Shown: positions 1-9,232 of the stretch, one piece after another | Layout: each line of letters begins with the position of its first letter | How positions within the stretch are numbered: the first letter of the stretch is position 1 | The notes under the pieces: model-generated | Databases searched by the model: none | Seen by the model: the letters and a program-made list of their open reading frames with translations, nothing else | What the model was told of the DNA's origin: nothing | DNA from: Atribacterota bacterium | GTDB taxonomy: Bacteria > Atribacterota > Phoenicimicrobiia > Phoenicimicrobiales > Stramentimicrobiaceae | Assembly (NCBI GenBank): GCA_028717805.1 | Contig: JAQUNC010000007.1 | Coordinates: forward strand, 1-64,000 | Length of the DNA stretch: 64,000 bases | Reading direction: 5' to 3' | Translations under genes and position numbers: made by a program

Positions 1-11
1 TATATTAAAAC

Positions 12-49
12 AAATCCCCTCTTCCTGTCAATCAAGAAAGAGAGGATTT
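12..49 (-). terminator. Hairpin downstream of the BaiN-type gene
   Basis: An 12-bp inverted repeat with one mismatch (arms at 12-23 and 38-49) lies about 25 bases past the stop codon of the first minus-strand gene. Read on the minus strand, the hairpin is followed by a short T run. This is consistent with a weak intrinsic terminator. Confidence 0.5.
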
Positions 50-72
50 TAAAAATGTTTTTTCTTTTTTAT

Positions 73-1314
73 TTAAGCTTTATCGGCAGCTGATTTACCA
101 GCCAGATAACCAGAACTCCAAGCCCACTGCAGATTATAACCACCGCAATCACCATCAACATCAAGTATTTCTCCAGCAAAATATAGATTTGACACAATTT
201 TCGATTCCATGGTCTTGGAATTAACTTCTTTAACGGATATACCACCACAGGTGACCTGAGCATATTTCCAGGATTGGGTTCCAGTTATAGGAAGATAGAA
301 ATTGATAATATTATCTATAATACTTTGAATTTTGTTTTCTGAGATACTACCTACCGCTAAATCAAATTCCATATTTAATGCCCTAAGTATAAATTGACTC
401 AGCTTTTCTGGTAAAATACCCTGCAATAAAAGGATTACCGGTTTTTGTGAATCGCTTTTCGTTTTTCCCGAGAAATATTTTTTCAATTCTTCACCAGTTA
501 AATCGGGCATAAAATTAATCCTAATTGCGACTTCTTTGTCCTGAGCGAGTGCTTCACTAGCCAGACGACTAAGGGAGAATATGGCTGTCCCCGAGATACC
601 ATGTGGTATAAAAAGTAAACCTCCACTTTCGCTTGCCCTTACTTGATTATTCACCAGTAGAGTAATCATTACCTCAGCTAATTTCAATTTATTCAAGAAA
701 TTACCATGGACAAGATTGGTAGTTAATTGTACCAAAGAAGGAAATTGTGGCTCCAGGTGATGACCTAATTTTTTCGCCCAACGATAACCGTCTCCAGTGG
801 CGCACAATTGAGGTGCTGCGAAACCACCAGTAGCAAGTACTATTGTGTGCGCATAAAAGGAAGGCGAGTGTTTCAAAATAATTTCAAAGGTAGAACCGAT
901 TTTTCTTATTTCCTGAATATCAACACCGGTAATAATTTCTACTTTTAACCGCCTTAGCTCTGCTGCTAACAATTTTTGAATAATAAAGGCTTCTCGGGAA
1001 TAGGGAAACGCCCTACCTTCATGGTCAATATAAAATTTTAGACCAAGTTTTTCAAAAAACTCCCTGGTCCTGGAAAAATCAAACCCTGTTAAGGCAGGCA
1101 GAACAAATTCCGAGAAGCAGCTATGATAGTGAGATAAATTAAGATTAATATTGGTAAGATTACCTTTACCATCACCTGTGACCGAAATCTTTCCTCCTAT
1201 ATGATTTTTCCTTTCCAATAGTAAAACTTTAATTCCCCTATTAGCCGCAGTTATGGCTGCCATTATTCCAGCTGGACCTGCTCCAATAATTACCAAGGGT
1301 CTGATAGGATTCAT
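73..1314 (-). CDS. BaiN/HI0933-type FAD-dependent oxidoreductase
   Basis: This 413-residue cytoplasmic flavoprotein belongs to the HI0933/YhiN/BaiN family, whose members are FAD enzymes of mostly uncertain substrate. An N-terminal Rossmann dinucleotide site (GAGPAG, about residues 12-17) is followed by the family segment GGKISVTGDGKGNLTN. The C-terminal FAD-contact segment GGYNLQWAWSSG is intact. Length is normal for the family. Its start overlaps the stop of the upstream C_GCAxxG_C_C gene by four bases (ATGA type), so the two are translationally coupled. Family membership is clear. A role in bile-acid or aminoacetone chemistry, known for some homologues, should not be assumed here. Confidence 0.85.
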   Translation of the reverse strand: MNPIRPLVIIGAGPAGIMAAITAANRGIKVLLLERKNHIGGKISVTGDGKGNLTNINLNLSHYHSCFSEFVLPALTGFDFSRTREFFEKLGLKFYIDHEGRAFPYSREAFIIQKLLAAELRRLKVEIITGVDIQEIRKIGSTFEIILKHSPSFYAHTIVLATGGFAAPQLCATGDGYRWAKKLGHHLEPQFPSLVQLTTNLVHGNFLNKLKLAEVMITLLVNNQVRASESGGLLFIPHGISGTAIFSLSRLASEALAQDKEVAIRINFMPDLTGEELKKYFSGKTKSDSQKPVILLLQGILPEKLSQFILRALNMEFDLAVGSISENKIQSIIDNIINFYLPITGTQSWKYAQVTCGGISVKEVNSKTMESKIVSNLYFAGEILDVDGDCGGYNLQWAWSSGYLAGKSAADKA

Positions 1315-1733
1315 TGCCTTTCTCTTTTTCTCTTTTCCTTACTAATAATATAATCTAAAATTTCAGCTCCTTTTAGAATCACATCAAAGCACTTCTTTTC
1401 TTCTGTACGATACTTATCTTTTAATGGTTTACAATCAAAATCACCTAATTTTTTAGTATAAAGTTCGAATAATTCTTTACATATATCTTTAATTTCAGGG
1501 TTTTGGTGAGCATGATCTTTCACAAACAGGTAGCCGAGCACCATAACAGAAGCAGTTACTACACCACACACATTTTCAGTACCCATTCCTCCTCCAAAGG
1601 CAGCAGATAATCTCAAGCAATCCCTAGATAAACCAAGATTATAAACTTGATTCGCCCCGTAAAGAATGGTCTCAGCACAATTAAGATCATTTTTAGGATA
1701 AAAACCCTGTTCAATCAGTTCCTTTAATGTCAT
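1311..1733 (-). CDS. C_GCAxxG_C_C family protein
   Basis: This 140-residue protein matches the small redox-associated C_GCAxxG_C_C family. Cysteines are visible at 19, 39, 56, 85, 101 and 115, with a glycine-rich GGGMG at 47-51 followed by CG at 56-57, the arrangement that gives the family its name. The cysteine pattern suggests metal or redox-cofactor binding. The family has no firmly established biochemical function. The gene overlaps the BaiN-type oxidoreductase start by four bases, which supports a joint redox role. The lysine/arginine-rich C-terminus (KRKRERQ) is a small oddity. Confidence 0.8.
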   Translation of the reverse strand: MTLKELIEQGFYPKNDLNCAETILYGANQVYNLGLSRDCLRLSAAFGGGMGTENVCGVVTASVMVLGYLFVKDHAHQNPEIKDICKELFELYTKKLGDFDCKPLKDKYRTEEKKCFDVILKGAEILDYIISKEKRKRERQ

Positions 1734-1823
1734 TTCTTCTCTTACTCCTTATTTGTCTCTATTGTTCTAATTTTCTATAAATGCTGTTTTATTAAATACC
1801 TTAATTTAATATAGAAATATGGA

Positions 1824-2678
1824 TTATTCAAACTCCTTTAACATCTCATAAAACTCTTCTTCTTTTCCCTTTAAAATATGGTAGCAATGTTCATCTGAGG
1901 GGAAGACACCGGTTTTTACTTCTTTCACATATTCCTTAAAGGCATTTATTTCCACTTCTGCTACATTGGCATATTTTTTGACAAACTTAGGGGTGAAGGC
2001 CTGGAAGAGACCGAGCATATCTCCACAGATTAATAGCTGTCCATCACAAGGTCCTCCGGCACCTATGCCATAAACAGGAATAGCGAGCTTTTTGGTTAGG
2101 AAGGTGGTTAGCTCTGGTGGAACAGCCTCTAAGAGCAGGGCATAGGCTCCTGCTTCCTGGATAGAAAGGGCATCTTTAATCAGCTCCCGGGCGCTCGCTG
2201 CATCCCGGCCTTGTGCTTTAAAACCACCTAACTGACCTGAACTTTGTGGAGTTAAGCCGATATGTCCCATGACTAAGATACCAGCATCAGCAATAGCTTT
2301 AATCTGGTTACAGACTCTTTGTCCCCCTTCTAATTTTACGGCATCCATATCCGCTTCTTTTAAGAAACGGCCGGCATTCCTTACCGCCTCTTCACAGGAG
2401 ACCTGATAAGAAAGAAAGGGCATATCACCGATACAGAAGGTATGGGGTGCACCACGCCGGACTGCCTGGCAATGAGAGATGCAGTCCTCCATGGTAACCG
2501 GAACAGTACCCTGATAGCCCAAGACTACCATACCCAGCGAATCACCTACCAGGATCATATCCATAGCAGCCTGTTCGGCAAAAGAGGCCATTGGGAAATC
2601 ATAAGCGGTAATCCACGCTACCTGTTCTCCTTTCTTTTTCATCTCCAAGAAATCTAGACGGGTTTTCTTATTAGCCAT
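1824..2678 (-). CDS. panB: 3-methyl-2-oxobutanoate hydroxymethyltransferase
   Basis: PanB transfers a hydroxymethyl group from 5,10-methylenetetrahydrofolate to 2-oxoisovalerate, giving ketopantoate, the first committed step of pantothenate synthesis. The 284-residue protein shows the TIM-barrel family landmarks: ITAYDFPMA near the N-terminus, the metal/substrate segment VGDSLGMVVLGY, MPFLSY, VKLEGG, GHIGLTPQS and the late GIGAG motif. Length is normal. A strong Shine-Dalgarno (AGGAGG) sits about seven bases before the ATG. panC and panD are not in the window. The next gene upstream is the threonine dehydratase, 70 bases away; both touch branched-chain keto-acid metabolism. Confidence 0.96.
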   Translation of the reverse strand: MANKKTRLDFLEMKKKGEQVAWITAYDFPMASFAEQAAMDMILVGDSLGMVVLGYQGTVPVTMEDCISHCQAVRRGAPHTFCIGDMPFLSYQVSCEEAVRNAGRFLKEADMDAVKLEGGQRVCNQIKAIADAGILVMGHIGLTPQSSGQLGGFKAQGRDAASARELIKDALSIQEAGAYALLLEAVPPELTTFLTKKLAIPVYGIGAGGPCDGQLLICGDMLGLFQAFTPKFVKKYANVAEVEINAFKEYVKEVKTGVFPSDEHCYHILKGKEEEFYEMLKEFE

Positions 2679-2748
2679 ATCTGAAACCTCCTCCTTTTTT
2701 TATTTTGTTATCAGGATTTGATTTTACTATTTACTATTTTATTATATC

Positions 2749-3708
2749 TTATTTGCCATTAGAAATTAAGCTTACCAGTTTATCCAGATCCAGGTTTCCT
2801 CCACTAAGGATAGCCACGGTTTTCTTGTTTTTTATACTAAACTTGTCAGCCATAATAGCTGCAACAGAAACTGCTCCTGATGGCTCCACTAATAACTTTG
2901 CTCTCTCTAACAGAAAAACCACTGCTTTTTTAATTTCATCTTCATTAACCAGCACAATATCATCAACATATTTTTGAACTATTTGAAATGGTTTTTCTCC
3001 AGGTTTCTTTAAAGCCAATCCATCAGCAATGGTATCAACATGCTCTTTCTCCACAATCCTATTTTCCTGCAGGGAAAGCCACATAGCATTAGCATTTAAA
3101 GGTTCCACACCGATAATCTTTACCTTAGGATTTTTCTCTTTTATGGCCAGGGCAATACCAGAAATAAAAGCTCCACCTCCCACCGGACAAAAAATTGTCT
3201 CAGCATCCGGTTTCTCTTTTAAAATCTCCAGCCCAATCGTTCCATGACCGGCAATTAAATCTTCATCTTCAAAAGGACTTAAAAAGGTTAATCCTTCCTG
3301 CTGGGCAATTTCTCTTGCCTTAGTGGCTACATCATTAGAATTTTTTCCAAAGATTACCACTTCCGCTCCATATCCTTTAGTGGCATCTATTTTAATGGGA
3401 GAGGCCTGTTCTGCCATAACAATAACTGATCTTATATTAAATAAGCGAGCAGCATAAGCCACTGCTTGGGCCCAATTACCAGCTGAACAGGTTACCACAC
3501 CTCTATTCTTCTCTTTCTTAATTAAGTTCATCATTACATTCATCGCTCCACCAAGCTTGAAGGAACCGGTAAGCTGTAAGTTTTCTGGTTTGAAAAATAC
3601 CTGACTATTGGTCATACTGCTCAAGGTACCTGAGTATTGCAAGAAGGTAGGATTTTTATATTTCGTTATTTTTTCATAAGCCTGGACAATGTCTGTATAG
3701 TCCAACAT
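2749..3708 (-). CDS. Threonine/serine dehydratase (PLP, fold type II)
   Basis: This 319-residue enzyme resembles single-domain catabolic threonine dehydratases, which deaminate threonine to 2-oxobutanoate through a reactive enamine. The PLP lysine is K51 in TGSFKLGGA, the phosphate loop is present (VGGGAF), and SGGNLD closes the C-terminus. There is no ACT domain, so isoleucine feedback of the IlvA type is not expected. Two departures from the usual pattern stand out. The motif after the lysine is K-L-G-G rather than K-x-R-G, and the substrate loop reads SAGNWAQ instead of SAGNHAQ. These may signal a shifted substrate, for example serine or a related hydroxyamino acid. The SD is GGTGG, 5 bases before ATG. 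Confidence 0.85.
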   Translation of the reverse strand: MLDYTDIVQAYEKITKYKNPTFLQYSGTLSSMTNSQVFFKPENLQLTGSFKLGGAMNVMMNLIKKEKNRGVVTCSAGNWAQAVAYAARLFNIRSVIVMAEQASPIKIDATKGYGAEVVIFGKNSNDVATKAREIAQQEGLTFLSPFEDEDLIAGHGTIGLEILKEKPDAETIFCPVGGGAFISGIALAIKEKNPKVKIIGVEPLNANAMWLSLQENRIVEKEHVDTIADGLALKKPGEKPFQIVQKYVDDIVLVNEDEIKKAVVFLLERAKLLVEPSGAVSVAAIMADKFSIKNKKTVAILSGGNLDLDKLVSLISNGK

Positions 3709-3731
3709 TTAACCACCTCTATATTATGTTT

Positions 3732-4895
3732 TTATTTATTTAAGAAATCAATGGCAAACTGGGCATATAAAGATGTTCCAACTGATAAAACATCTTCATC
3801 AATATTAAACTGTTTATGGTGATGAGGAAAGATAATATCTTTATCTTTATTAGCCGTCCCCAGAAATGCAATGACACCAGGTACTCTATGAAGGAAAAAG
3901 GAGAAATCTTCTGTGGCAGTAGTCTTATGATAGGGAATAATTATATTATCTCCATATAATTTAGTTAAGCTCGTCTGAGCAATTTTAGAAATCATAGGAT
4001 CATTGACGCAGGGCATCGCCCCTTCTATATATTCAAGTTCAGCCTGGGCATTAAATGAAGAGGCAGTATGTTTTATAATTCTTTCCATGAGCAAGGGAAA
4101 TTTTTTTTGGAGATGATAATTAAAGCTTCGGGTAGTTCCTTCAATTACTACCTGATCAGAAATAACATTAAAGTTACCGCCTCCCTTAATTTTTCCTATA
4201 CTTATTACTGCCGGTTCCCGGGGATCGACTTCCCGGCTAATAATAGTTTGTAAATTCATGATTATAGCTGAAGACGCTACAATGGCATCGATACCCATAT
4301 GGGGCATCGCACCATGACTTCCTTTTCCTGTTACCGTAATTTTGAATCGATCTCCTGCCGCAAAGCGAGGACCCGCTTCCAGAGAAAACTTTCCGGAAGG
4401 AAGGTCAGACCAGATATGAATAGCTAAAATCGAGTCGACTCCTTCTAATACCCCCTCCTCTAACATCTTTTTAGCTCCCTGGATAAGCTCTTCTGCCGGT
4501 TGGAATATTAATTTGACTGTTCCCTCAAACTGGTCTTTTAATTCCCATAAAATTTTGGCAGCAACTAAAAGCATAGCAGTATGACCATCGTGTCCACAAG
4601 CATGCATGACACCATCCTTTTGGGAGCGGTAAGACACATTGTTTACTTCCTGAACTGGCAAAGCATCCATATCTGCCCTTAGAGCAACTACCTTTTTACC
4701 TTCTCTTCCTTTAATTAATCCTACAACTCCTGTATCGGCAACTCTTTTTCCTTCAATCCCTATTTTCTTTAATTCTTCTTTAACTCTGTTAGAAGTTTTA
4801 ACCTCTTGCCAGCTGAGTTCCGGATTTTGATGAAATTCTCTTCTTAAAGCAATAATTTCCTTCTGGTATTTTTCTGATAATTCCCTAACATTCAT
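3732..4895 (-). CDS. M20 family metal-dependent amidohydrolase
   Basis: This 387-residue protein belongs to the M20D branch that includes N-acyl-amino-acid and IAA-amino-acid hydrolases. Metal-site motifs are HACGHDGH at 98-105 and FQPAEE at 131-136, with a later HHHKQFNIDED segment. The small dimerisation domain lies between (TGKGSHGAMPH region). It probably releases free amino acids from N-acyl or amide conjugates in the cytoplasm. It ends 23 bases before the threonine dehydratase start, so the two are co-transcribed. The substrate cannot be read from the sequence. The SD is AGGAGA before ATG. Confidence 0.88.
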   Translation of the reverse strand: MNVRELSEKYQKEIIALRREFHQNPELSWQEVKTSNRVKEELKKIGIEGKRVADTGVVGLIKGREGKKVVALRADMDALPVQEVNNVSYRSQKDGVMHACGHDGHTAMLLVAAKILWELKDQFEGTVKLIFQPAEELIQGAKKMLEEGVLEGVDSILAIHIWSDLPSGKFSLEAGPRFAAGDRFKITVTGKGSHGAMPHMGIDAIVASSAIIMNLQTIISREVDPREPAVISIGKIKGGGNFNVISDQVVIEGTTRSFNYHLQKKFPLLMERIIKHTASSFNAQAELEYIEGAMPCVNDPMISKIAQTSLTKLYGDNIIIPYHKTTATEDFSFFLHRVPGVIAFLGTANKDKDIIFPHHHKQFNIDEDVLSVGTSLYAQFAIDFLNK

Positions 4896-4923
4896 CTTGT
4901 TTTCTCCTGGCGATATCTACTCA

Positions 4924-5043
4924 TTAATTCTTTACAGCAATAGCATCGGTTTCAATTAAAACATCTGGAGGAAAAACTTTCACTATTTTTTTACTCCTGT
5001 TCTTTTTTAAAGAATGAAATGTGATTAATTCATGATAATCCAA
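4924..5043 (-). pseudogene. Decayed C-terminus of a RidA-family gene
   Basis: Directly upstream of the M20 gene, a minus-strand frame ends in KVFPPDVLIETDAIAVKN followed by TAA at 4924-4926. This closely resembles the RidA tail (LPKD-x-L-VEIE-IAL-VK pattern). The frame holds about 39 codons back to an in-frame TAG, far short of the normal 125-130 residues. The preceding segment (YHELITFHSLKKNRS) weakly resembles the RidA region before the arginine. No start codon or N-terminal half is visible. RidA hydrolyses the enamine intermediates made by threonine dehydratases such as the one two genes downstream, so the neighbourhood makes biological sense. Confidence 0.65.
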
Positions 5044-5237
5044 CTAAATATTATTCCATTAAATTCAATTTTGCAAGAGATGCTCTACCACTAACATTTT
5101 TTGTTGATTATTTAAAAATTGCAAAACAGACATCTAAAGTTATAAACTTGTAGCAAATAGATTCGGTTTACTCTTAACTATTAAAACATTCGTATGACTA
5201 GAACAAGATTAGCCTTTTAAAAACTTTGCTTTTATCC

Positions 5238-5266
5238 TTGTTCCCTCTGTATCTTTTTATTATAAT
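5238..5266 (+). promoter_or_regulatory. Sigma70-type promoter of thrC
   Basis: TTGTTC (5238-5243), a 17-base spacer, and a perfect TATAAT (5261-5266). The predicted start lies near 5273, leaving a leader of about 90 bases with no obvious attenuator. The rest of the 4896-5363 gap holds the ridA remnant and AT-rich sequence in which I see nothing else. Confidence 0.6.
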
Positions 5267-5363
5267 GTAAGACATAATTTAAATCAGTTGACCATAAAAC
5301 AATCAGGTACCCTTTTTTGCAACAAAGGAAGAAAAAAGGAAATAGAGGTAATTAAGAATAATC

Positions 5364-6869
5364 ATGAAATATATTAGCACCAGGGACAATATTAAAGCAG
5401 TCTCCGGGATTGAGGCAATTAAAAGTGGAATGGTGCCCCAGGGGGGGCTTTTTATACCGAAAGAAATTCCAGCTATTTCTCACCAACAACTTGACAGCTG
5501 GATGAATTTATCATATACCCAATTAGCTCAGAAGATTTTTCAATTATTCTTAGCTGATGATTTTTCTGAAAAGGAAATCACCCAGATAGTTCATCAAGCC
5601 TACCATAAAGAAAACTTTACAACCGAAGAAATCACACCACTTACCAGATTGAATGATCAATTATTTTTGCTGGAGCTTTTTCATGGACCAACCGGTGCCT
5701 TCAAAGATATAGCCCTACAAGCGCTCCCCCTTATTTTATCTTTGATTATAAAAAAACTTTCTATCAATAATCAGCTATTGATACTGGTAGCTACCTCCGG
5801 TGATACCGGTAAGGCAGCCTTGGAAGGATTTAAAAATATACCAGGGATTCAGATCGTAGTTTATTTTCCCTTTCAAAAGGTGAGCAGAGTCCAGGAATGG
5901 CAAATGCTTACTACTGAAGGGAATAATACCCATGTCATTGCTCTAGAGGGTAATTTTGATGATTGTCAAAATGCGGTAAAACAAATCTTTACTGATGCGG
6001 ATTTTTGCCGTATGCTGGAGAAAAAAGGATTTGAATTTTCTTCTGCTAACTCCATCAATTGGGGGCGACTCTTCCCGCAAATAGTTTACTATTTCTATGC
6101 TTATCTATATCTTTTACGGAAAAAGCATATTCGGCATAATGAAACAATCAATTTTGTAGTACCGACCGGAAATTTTGGTAATATCCTAGCAGCCTGGTAT
6201 GCTAAAGAAATGGGTTTGCCTATAGAAAAATTAATTTGTGCTTCAAATATCAATAAGGTGCTGACAGACTTCTTTAATTCAGGAGTCTATGATATAAATA
6301 GACCACTGGTCACCACTATCAGTCCTTCTATGGATATACTTATTTCTAATAATTTAGAAAGATTTCTTTTTGAGATTTCAGGTCGTCAGGGTGAATTCAT
6401 TGTTAAATTGATGAAGGATCTTCGGGAAAAGGGAATGTTTATTCTGGAAGAATCGTTAAAAAACAAGATGAGGGAAATAATTTTTGCTAGCTTTGCCGAT
6501 GAAACTGAAACATTATCCACTATTAAATCAGTATATCACGAGTATCATTACCTTGTTGATCCGCATACTGCAGTAGGGATAAAAGTATTTACTGGCTATC
6601 AAAGAATAAGTACCCAAAAAACCAAAACAGTTATCACTGCCACTGCAACACCCTTTAAATTTAATAAGGCTGTTTTAACTGCCTTAATAGGAGAAGTCAG
6701 AGACCATAAGAAAGAAGAATTTATTCTGTTGCAGAAGTTAAGTAACTATACGGATCTTCCTATACCTGCTATGCTCAGGGATTTGGATAAAAAGCCAATC
6801 AAAAAACAATTCATTTGCCCCAAAGATAAAGTCCAGCAATGTTTATTGGAGATATTAAAAATAGAATAA
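5364..6869 (+). CDS. thrC: Threonine synthase
   Basis: Threonine synthase converts O-phosphohomoserine to threonine with PLP. The protein is 501 residues, the length of the longer bacterial/fungal type. The PLP lysine is K114 in HGPTGAFKDIALQ, the phosphate loop is in TSGDTGKAAL, and VPTGNFGNILA supports the family assignment. The N-terminal MKYISTRD start is typical. It is transcribed alone, divergently from the preceding minus-strand operon, and runs tail-to-tail into phoU with only 16 bases between. The weak SD is GAGGT, with unusually long spacing of about 12 bases to the ATG. Confidence 0.95.
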   Translation: MKYISTRDNIKAVSGIEAIKSGMVPQGGLFIPKEIPAISHQQLDSWMNLSYTQLAQKIFQLFLADDFSEKEITQIVHQAYHKENFTTEEITPLTRLNDQLFLLELFHGPTGAFKDIALQALPLILSLIIKKLSINNQLLILVATSGDTGKAALEGFKNIPGIQIVVYFPFQKVSRVQEWQMLTTEGNNTHVIALEGNFDDCQNAVKQIFTDADFCRMLEKKGFEFSSANSINWGRLFPQIVYYFYAYLYLLRKKHIRHNETINFVVPTGNFGNILAAWYAKEMGLPIEKLICASNINKVLTDFFNSGVYDINRPLVTTISPSMDILISNNLERFLFEISGRQGEFIVKLMKDLREKGMFILEESLKNKMREIIFASFADETETLSTIKSVYHEYHYLVDPHTAVGIKVFTGYQRISTQKTKTVITATATPFKFNKAVLTALIGEVRDHKKEEFILLQKLSNYTDLPIPAMLRDLDKKPIKKQFICPKDKVQQCLLEILKIE

Positions 6870-6885
6870 CAATTATTAAGACTAC

Positions 6886-7554
6886 CTATGTTCCTTTGTT
6901 TTTATCATACTGATGTTTAATCACTTCTCCTTCTACCATAAATACCACATCTTCACAGATATTGGTAGCATGATCTCCCATTCGTTCTAAATCTAAAGCA
7001 AGAGAGATTAAATGGAAAGACCTCTCTATAGTAGCTGGATCGGAGCTCATAAAAGTAAGGAGTTCCCTGATTATCTGATCTCTTAAGGCATTTACTATCT
7101 TATCCCGCTGAAATACCTCTCGGGCAAGTAGGGAGTCATTTTCAATAAAGGCATTTACACTTCCTTTTATCATACCCTGGACAATATCAGCCATTCTGGG
7201 AATATCAATATATGGTTTTACCTGCGGTCTCTCAATAAGAAAAAGGGCGCTTCGAGACATACTTGCCGATAGATCCCCGATTCTTTCCAAATCTCTATTA
7301 ATTTCTAACATCATCAGGATAGTCCTTAAATCAACAGCCATGGGTTGGAATTGAGCAAGAATCCAGATACATTTTTCATCCAAATTAATTTCATATCGGT
7401 CTGTCTTTGGTTCATCCTTTTCCATGACCTCCAGGAGATAATCCTTTTCCTTTTCCAAAAGCCCTTTAACTACTTTTGCCACCATATTTTCAGCTAGAGT
7501 AGCGTATTCTATTAATTCCCGTTTTAATAGTCTGATGCGTTCTTCTAACATCAT
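6886..7554 (-). CDS. phoU: Phosphate transport regulator PhoU
   Basis: PhoU is a cytoplasmic all-helical protein that links the Pst transporter to the PhoR kinase and keeps the Pho regulon off when phosphate is plentiful. At 222 residues it has the usual length and two PhoU repeats. Metal-binding-like motifs E-x3-D-R-Y-E-I-N near 50 and DLERMGDHATNICED near 190-205 are present. It is the last gene of the pst operon, 65 bases after pstB. Start is the first of two consecutive ATG codons, preceded by GAGGGA. Confidence 0.94.
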   Translation of the reverse strand: MMLEERIRLLKRELIEYATLAENMVAKVVKGLLEKEKDYLLEVMEKDEPKTDRYEINLDEKCIWILAQFQPMAVDLRTILMMLEINRDLERIGDLSASMSRSALFLIERPQVKPYIDIPRMADIVQGMIKGSVNAFIENDSLLAREVFQRDKIVNALRDQIIRELLTFMSSDPATIERSFHLISLALDLERMGDHATNICEDVVFMVEGEVIKHQYDKNKGT

Positions 7555-7619
7555 TGTCCCTCATTTTTAATACTAAACATAGCACTCAATAGAAAGATTA
7601 TAACAATGACTTCTTTAAT

Positions 7620-8381
7620 TTAACCAAATTTACCAGTTAGATAAGCCTCAGTCATCCTATTCCTGGGAATAGTAAACAATTTTTCCGTCTCACCAAATTC
7701 AATTAATTCTCCCAGGTATAAAAATGCTGTATAATCTGACACCCGAGCAGCTTGTTGCATATTGTGAGTTACAATAACTATAGTATACTCCTTCTTTAGC
7801 CCTGTTATCAGTTCTTCAATCTTTTGAGTAGAGATAGGATCCAGGCTGGCACAAGGTTCATCAAATAATAATACTTCTGGAGCAACTGCCAGACAACGAG
7901 CAATGCAGAGGCGTTGTTGTTGTCCTCCTGATAATCCTAAAGCGCTTTCATTAAGACGATCTTTTACTTCTTCCCAGATGGCAGCTTTTTTTAAAGATTG
8001 TATCACAATTTCTTCTTTCTTTCTCCTATCTCTAATGCCGTTGACTTCTAATCCATAGCTAACGTTATCAAAAATACTTTTGGGAAAAGGATTTGGTTTT
8101 TGAAATACCATTCCTACTCTACGTCGAATTTCTACTACATCAGTTTTGGGATCATTAATGTCTTCTTTATCTAAGAGGATAACTCCTTCCAGCCTGCCTA
8201 TGGGAACCAAGTCATTCATTCTATTAAACATTCTAATTAAAGTAGTTTTACCACAACCTGAAGGGCCAATAATAGCGGTAATCCTTTTTTTAAAGATACC
8301 AAGATTAATTTTTTTTAATACCTGATTCTGACCGTAATAAAAGGAAAGATCCTTTACTTCTATCTTAGTTTTAGATTCCAT
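7620..8381 (-). CDS. pstB: Phosphate ABC transporter ATP-binding protein
   Basis: PstB is the ATPase of the high-affinity phosphate importer. The 253-residue protein has Walker [10 protein letters not shown], the Q-loop, the signature LSGGQQQRL, Walker B EVLLFDEP and the H-loop VTHNM. The PstB-specific N-terminal [10 protein letters not shown] and the C-terminal [13 protein letters not shown] are also seen. Its start overlaps the end of pstA by 11 bases, indicating translational coupling. Confidence 0.97.
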   Translation of the reverse strand: MESKTKIEVKDLSFYYGQNQVLKKINLGIFKKRITAIIGPSGCGKTTLIRMFNRMNDLVPIGRLEGVILLDKEDINDPKTDVVEIRRRVGMVFQKPNPFPKSIFDNVSYGLEVNGIRDRRKKEEIVIQSLKKAAIWEEVKDRLNESALGLSGGQQQRLCIARCLAVAPEVLLFDEPCASLDPISTQKIEELITGLKKEYTIVIVTHNMQQAARVSDYTAFLYLGELIEFGETEKLFTIPRNRMTEAYLTGKFG

Positions 8382-9228
8382 AATAAGTATGACCCCTCTG
8401 TCTCTGTCTCAACATAATGGCCAGAGTAGACATTGATAGAACCAAAATTAATAATATAAGAGCACATCCATAAGCGATTCTGGTTTGAACTTCTGGATGT
8501 ACCCCTTCTGTCATCAAGGCATAGATATGATAAGGTAAAGCCATTACTTCAGAGAAGATGGAATTAGGGTATCCACGGGTATAGAAAGTGGCAGCGGTAA
8601 ACATAATTGGTGCAGTTTCACCAGCAACCCTGCCAATACTCAGTATTATACCGGTTAAGATACCAGGTAAAGCACTGGGTAAAACCACTTTTCTTATTGT
8701 TTCCCATAAAGTAGCACCCAGAGCCAGTGATGCCTCCCGATATGATTGAGGTACCGCTAAAAGTGCTTCCTGTGTTGCGGAAATAATACCTGGTAATATC
8801 ATGATCCCTAGAGTCAAAGAACCAGATAAGATGGATACTCCAAATCCTAAATATTTGACAAAGACAGCTAATCCAAACAAACCAAATACTACTGAGGGCA
8901 CTCCTGCTAAATTATTAATACTAATTCTAATTATATTAATAACAACACTCTGTGGGCTGTATTCACTTAAATATATGGCACAAGATACTCCCAGGGGAAT
9001 AGCAAAAATCATGGCTCCCAAGGTAAGATAAAAAGTTCCCACAATAGCCGGAGCTACTCCGCCAGCAGTCATAGATCTTTTAGGCACCTGAGTCAGGAAT
9101 TCGTAGGATAATACACCAACTCCCTGAACTATTACGAAATATAAAATTAAACCTAAAAAAAAGATTGTAATCAAGATACAAAGAAAGAGCAAAAAAAATC
9201 CAAATTGCTGTTTAATCTTATTATTCAT
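8371..9228 (-). CDS. pstA: Phosphate ABC transporter permease PstA
   Basis: This 285-residue inner-membrane permease has about six hydrophobic segments, the first near 10-35. The ABC permease EAA loop reads [27 protein letters not shown]. It pairs with PstC to form the phosphate channel. It lies four bases after pstC and overlaps pstB by 11 bases. Length and order are those of a standard pstSCAB operon. Confidence 0.95.
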   Translation of the reverse strand: MNNKIKQQFGFFLLFLCILITIFFLGLILYFVIVQGVGVLSYEFLTQVPKRSMTAGGVAPAIVGTFYLTLGAMIFAIPLGVSCAIYLSEYSPQSVVINIIRISINNLAGVPSVVFGLFGLAVFVKYLGFGVSILSGSLTLGIMILPGIISATQEALLAVPQSYREASLALGATLWETIRKVVLPSALPGILTGIILSIGRVAGETAPIMFTAATFYTRGYPNSIFSEVMALPYHIYALMTEGVHPEVQTRIAYGCALILLILVLSMSTLAIMLRQRQRGHTYYGI

Positions 9229-9232
9229 AATT

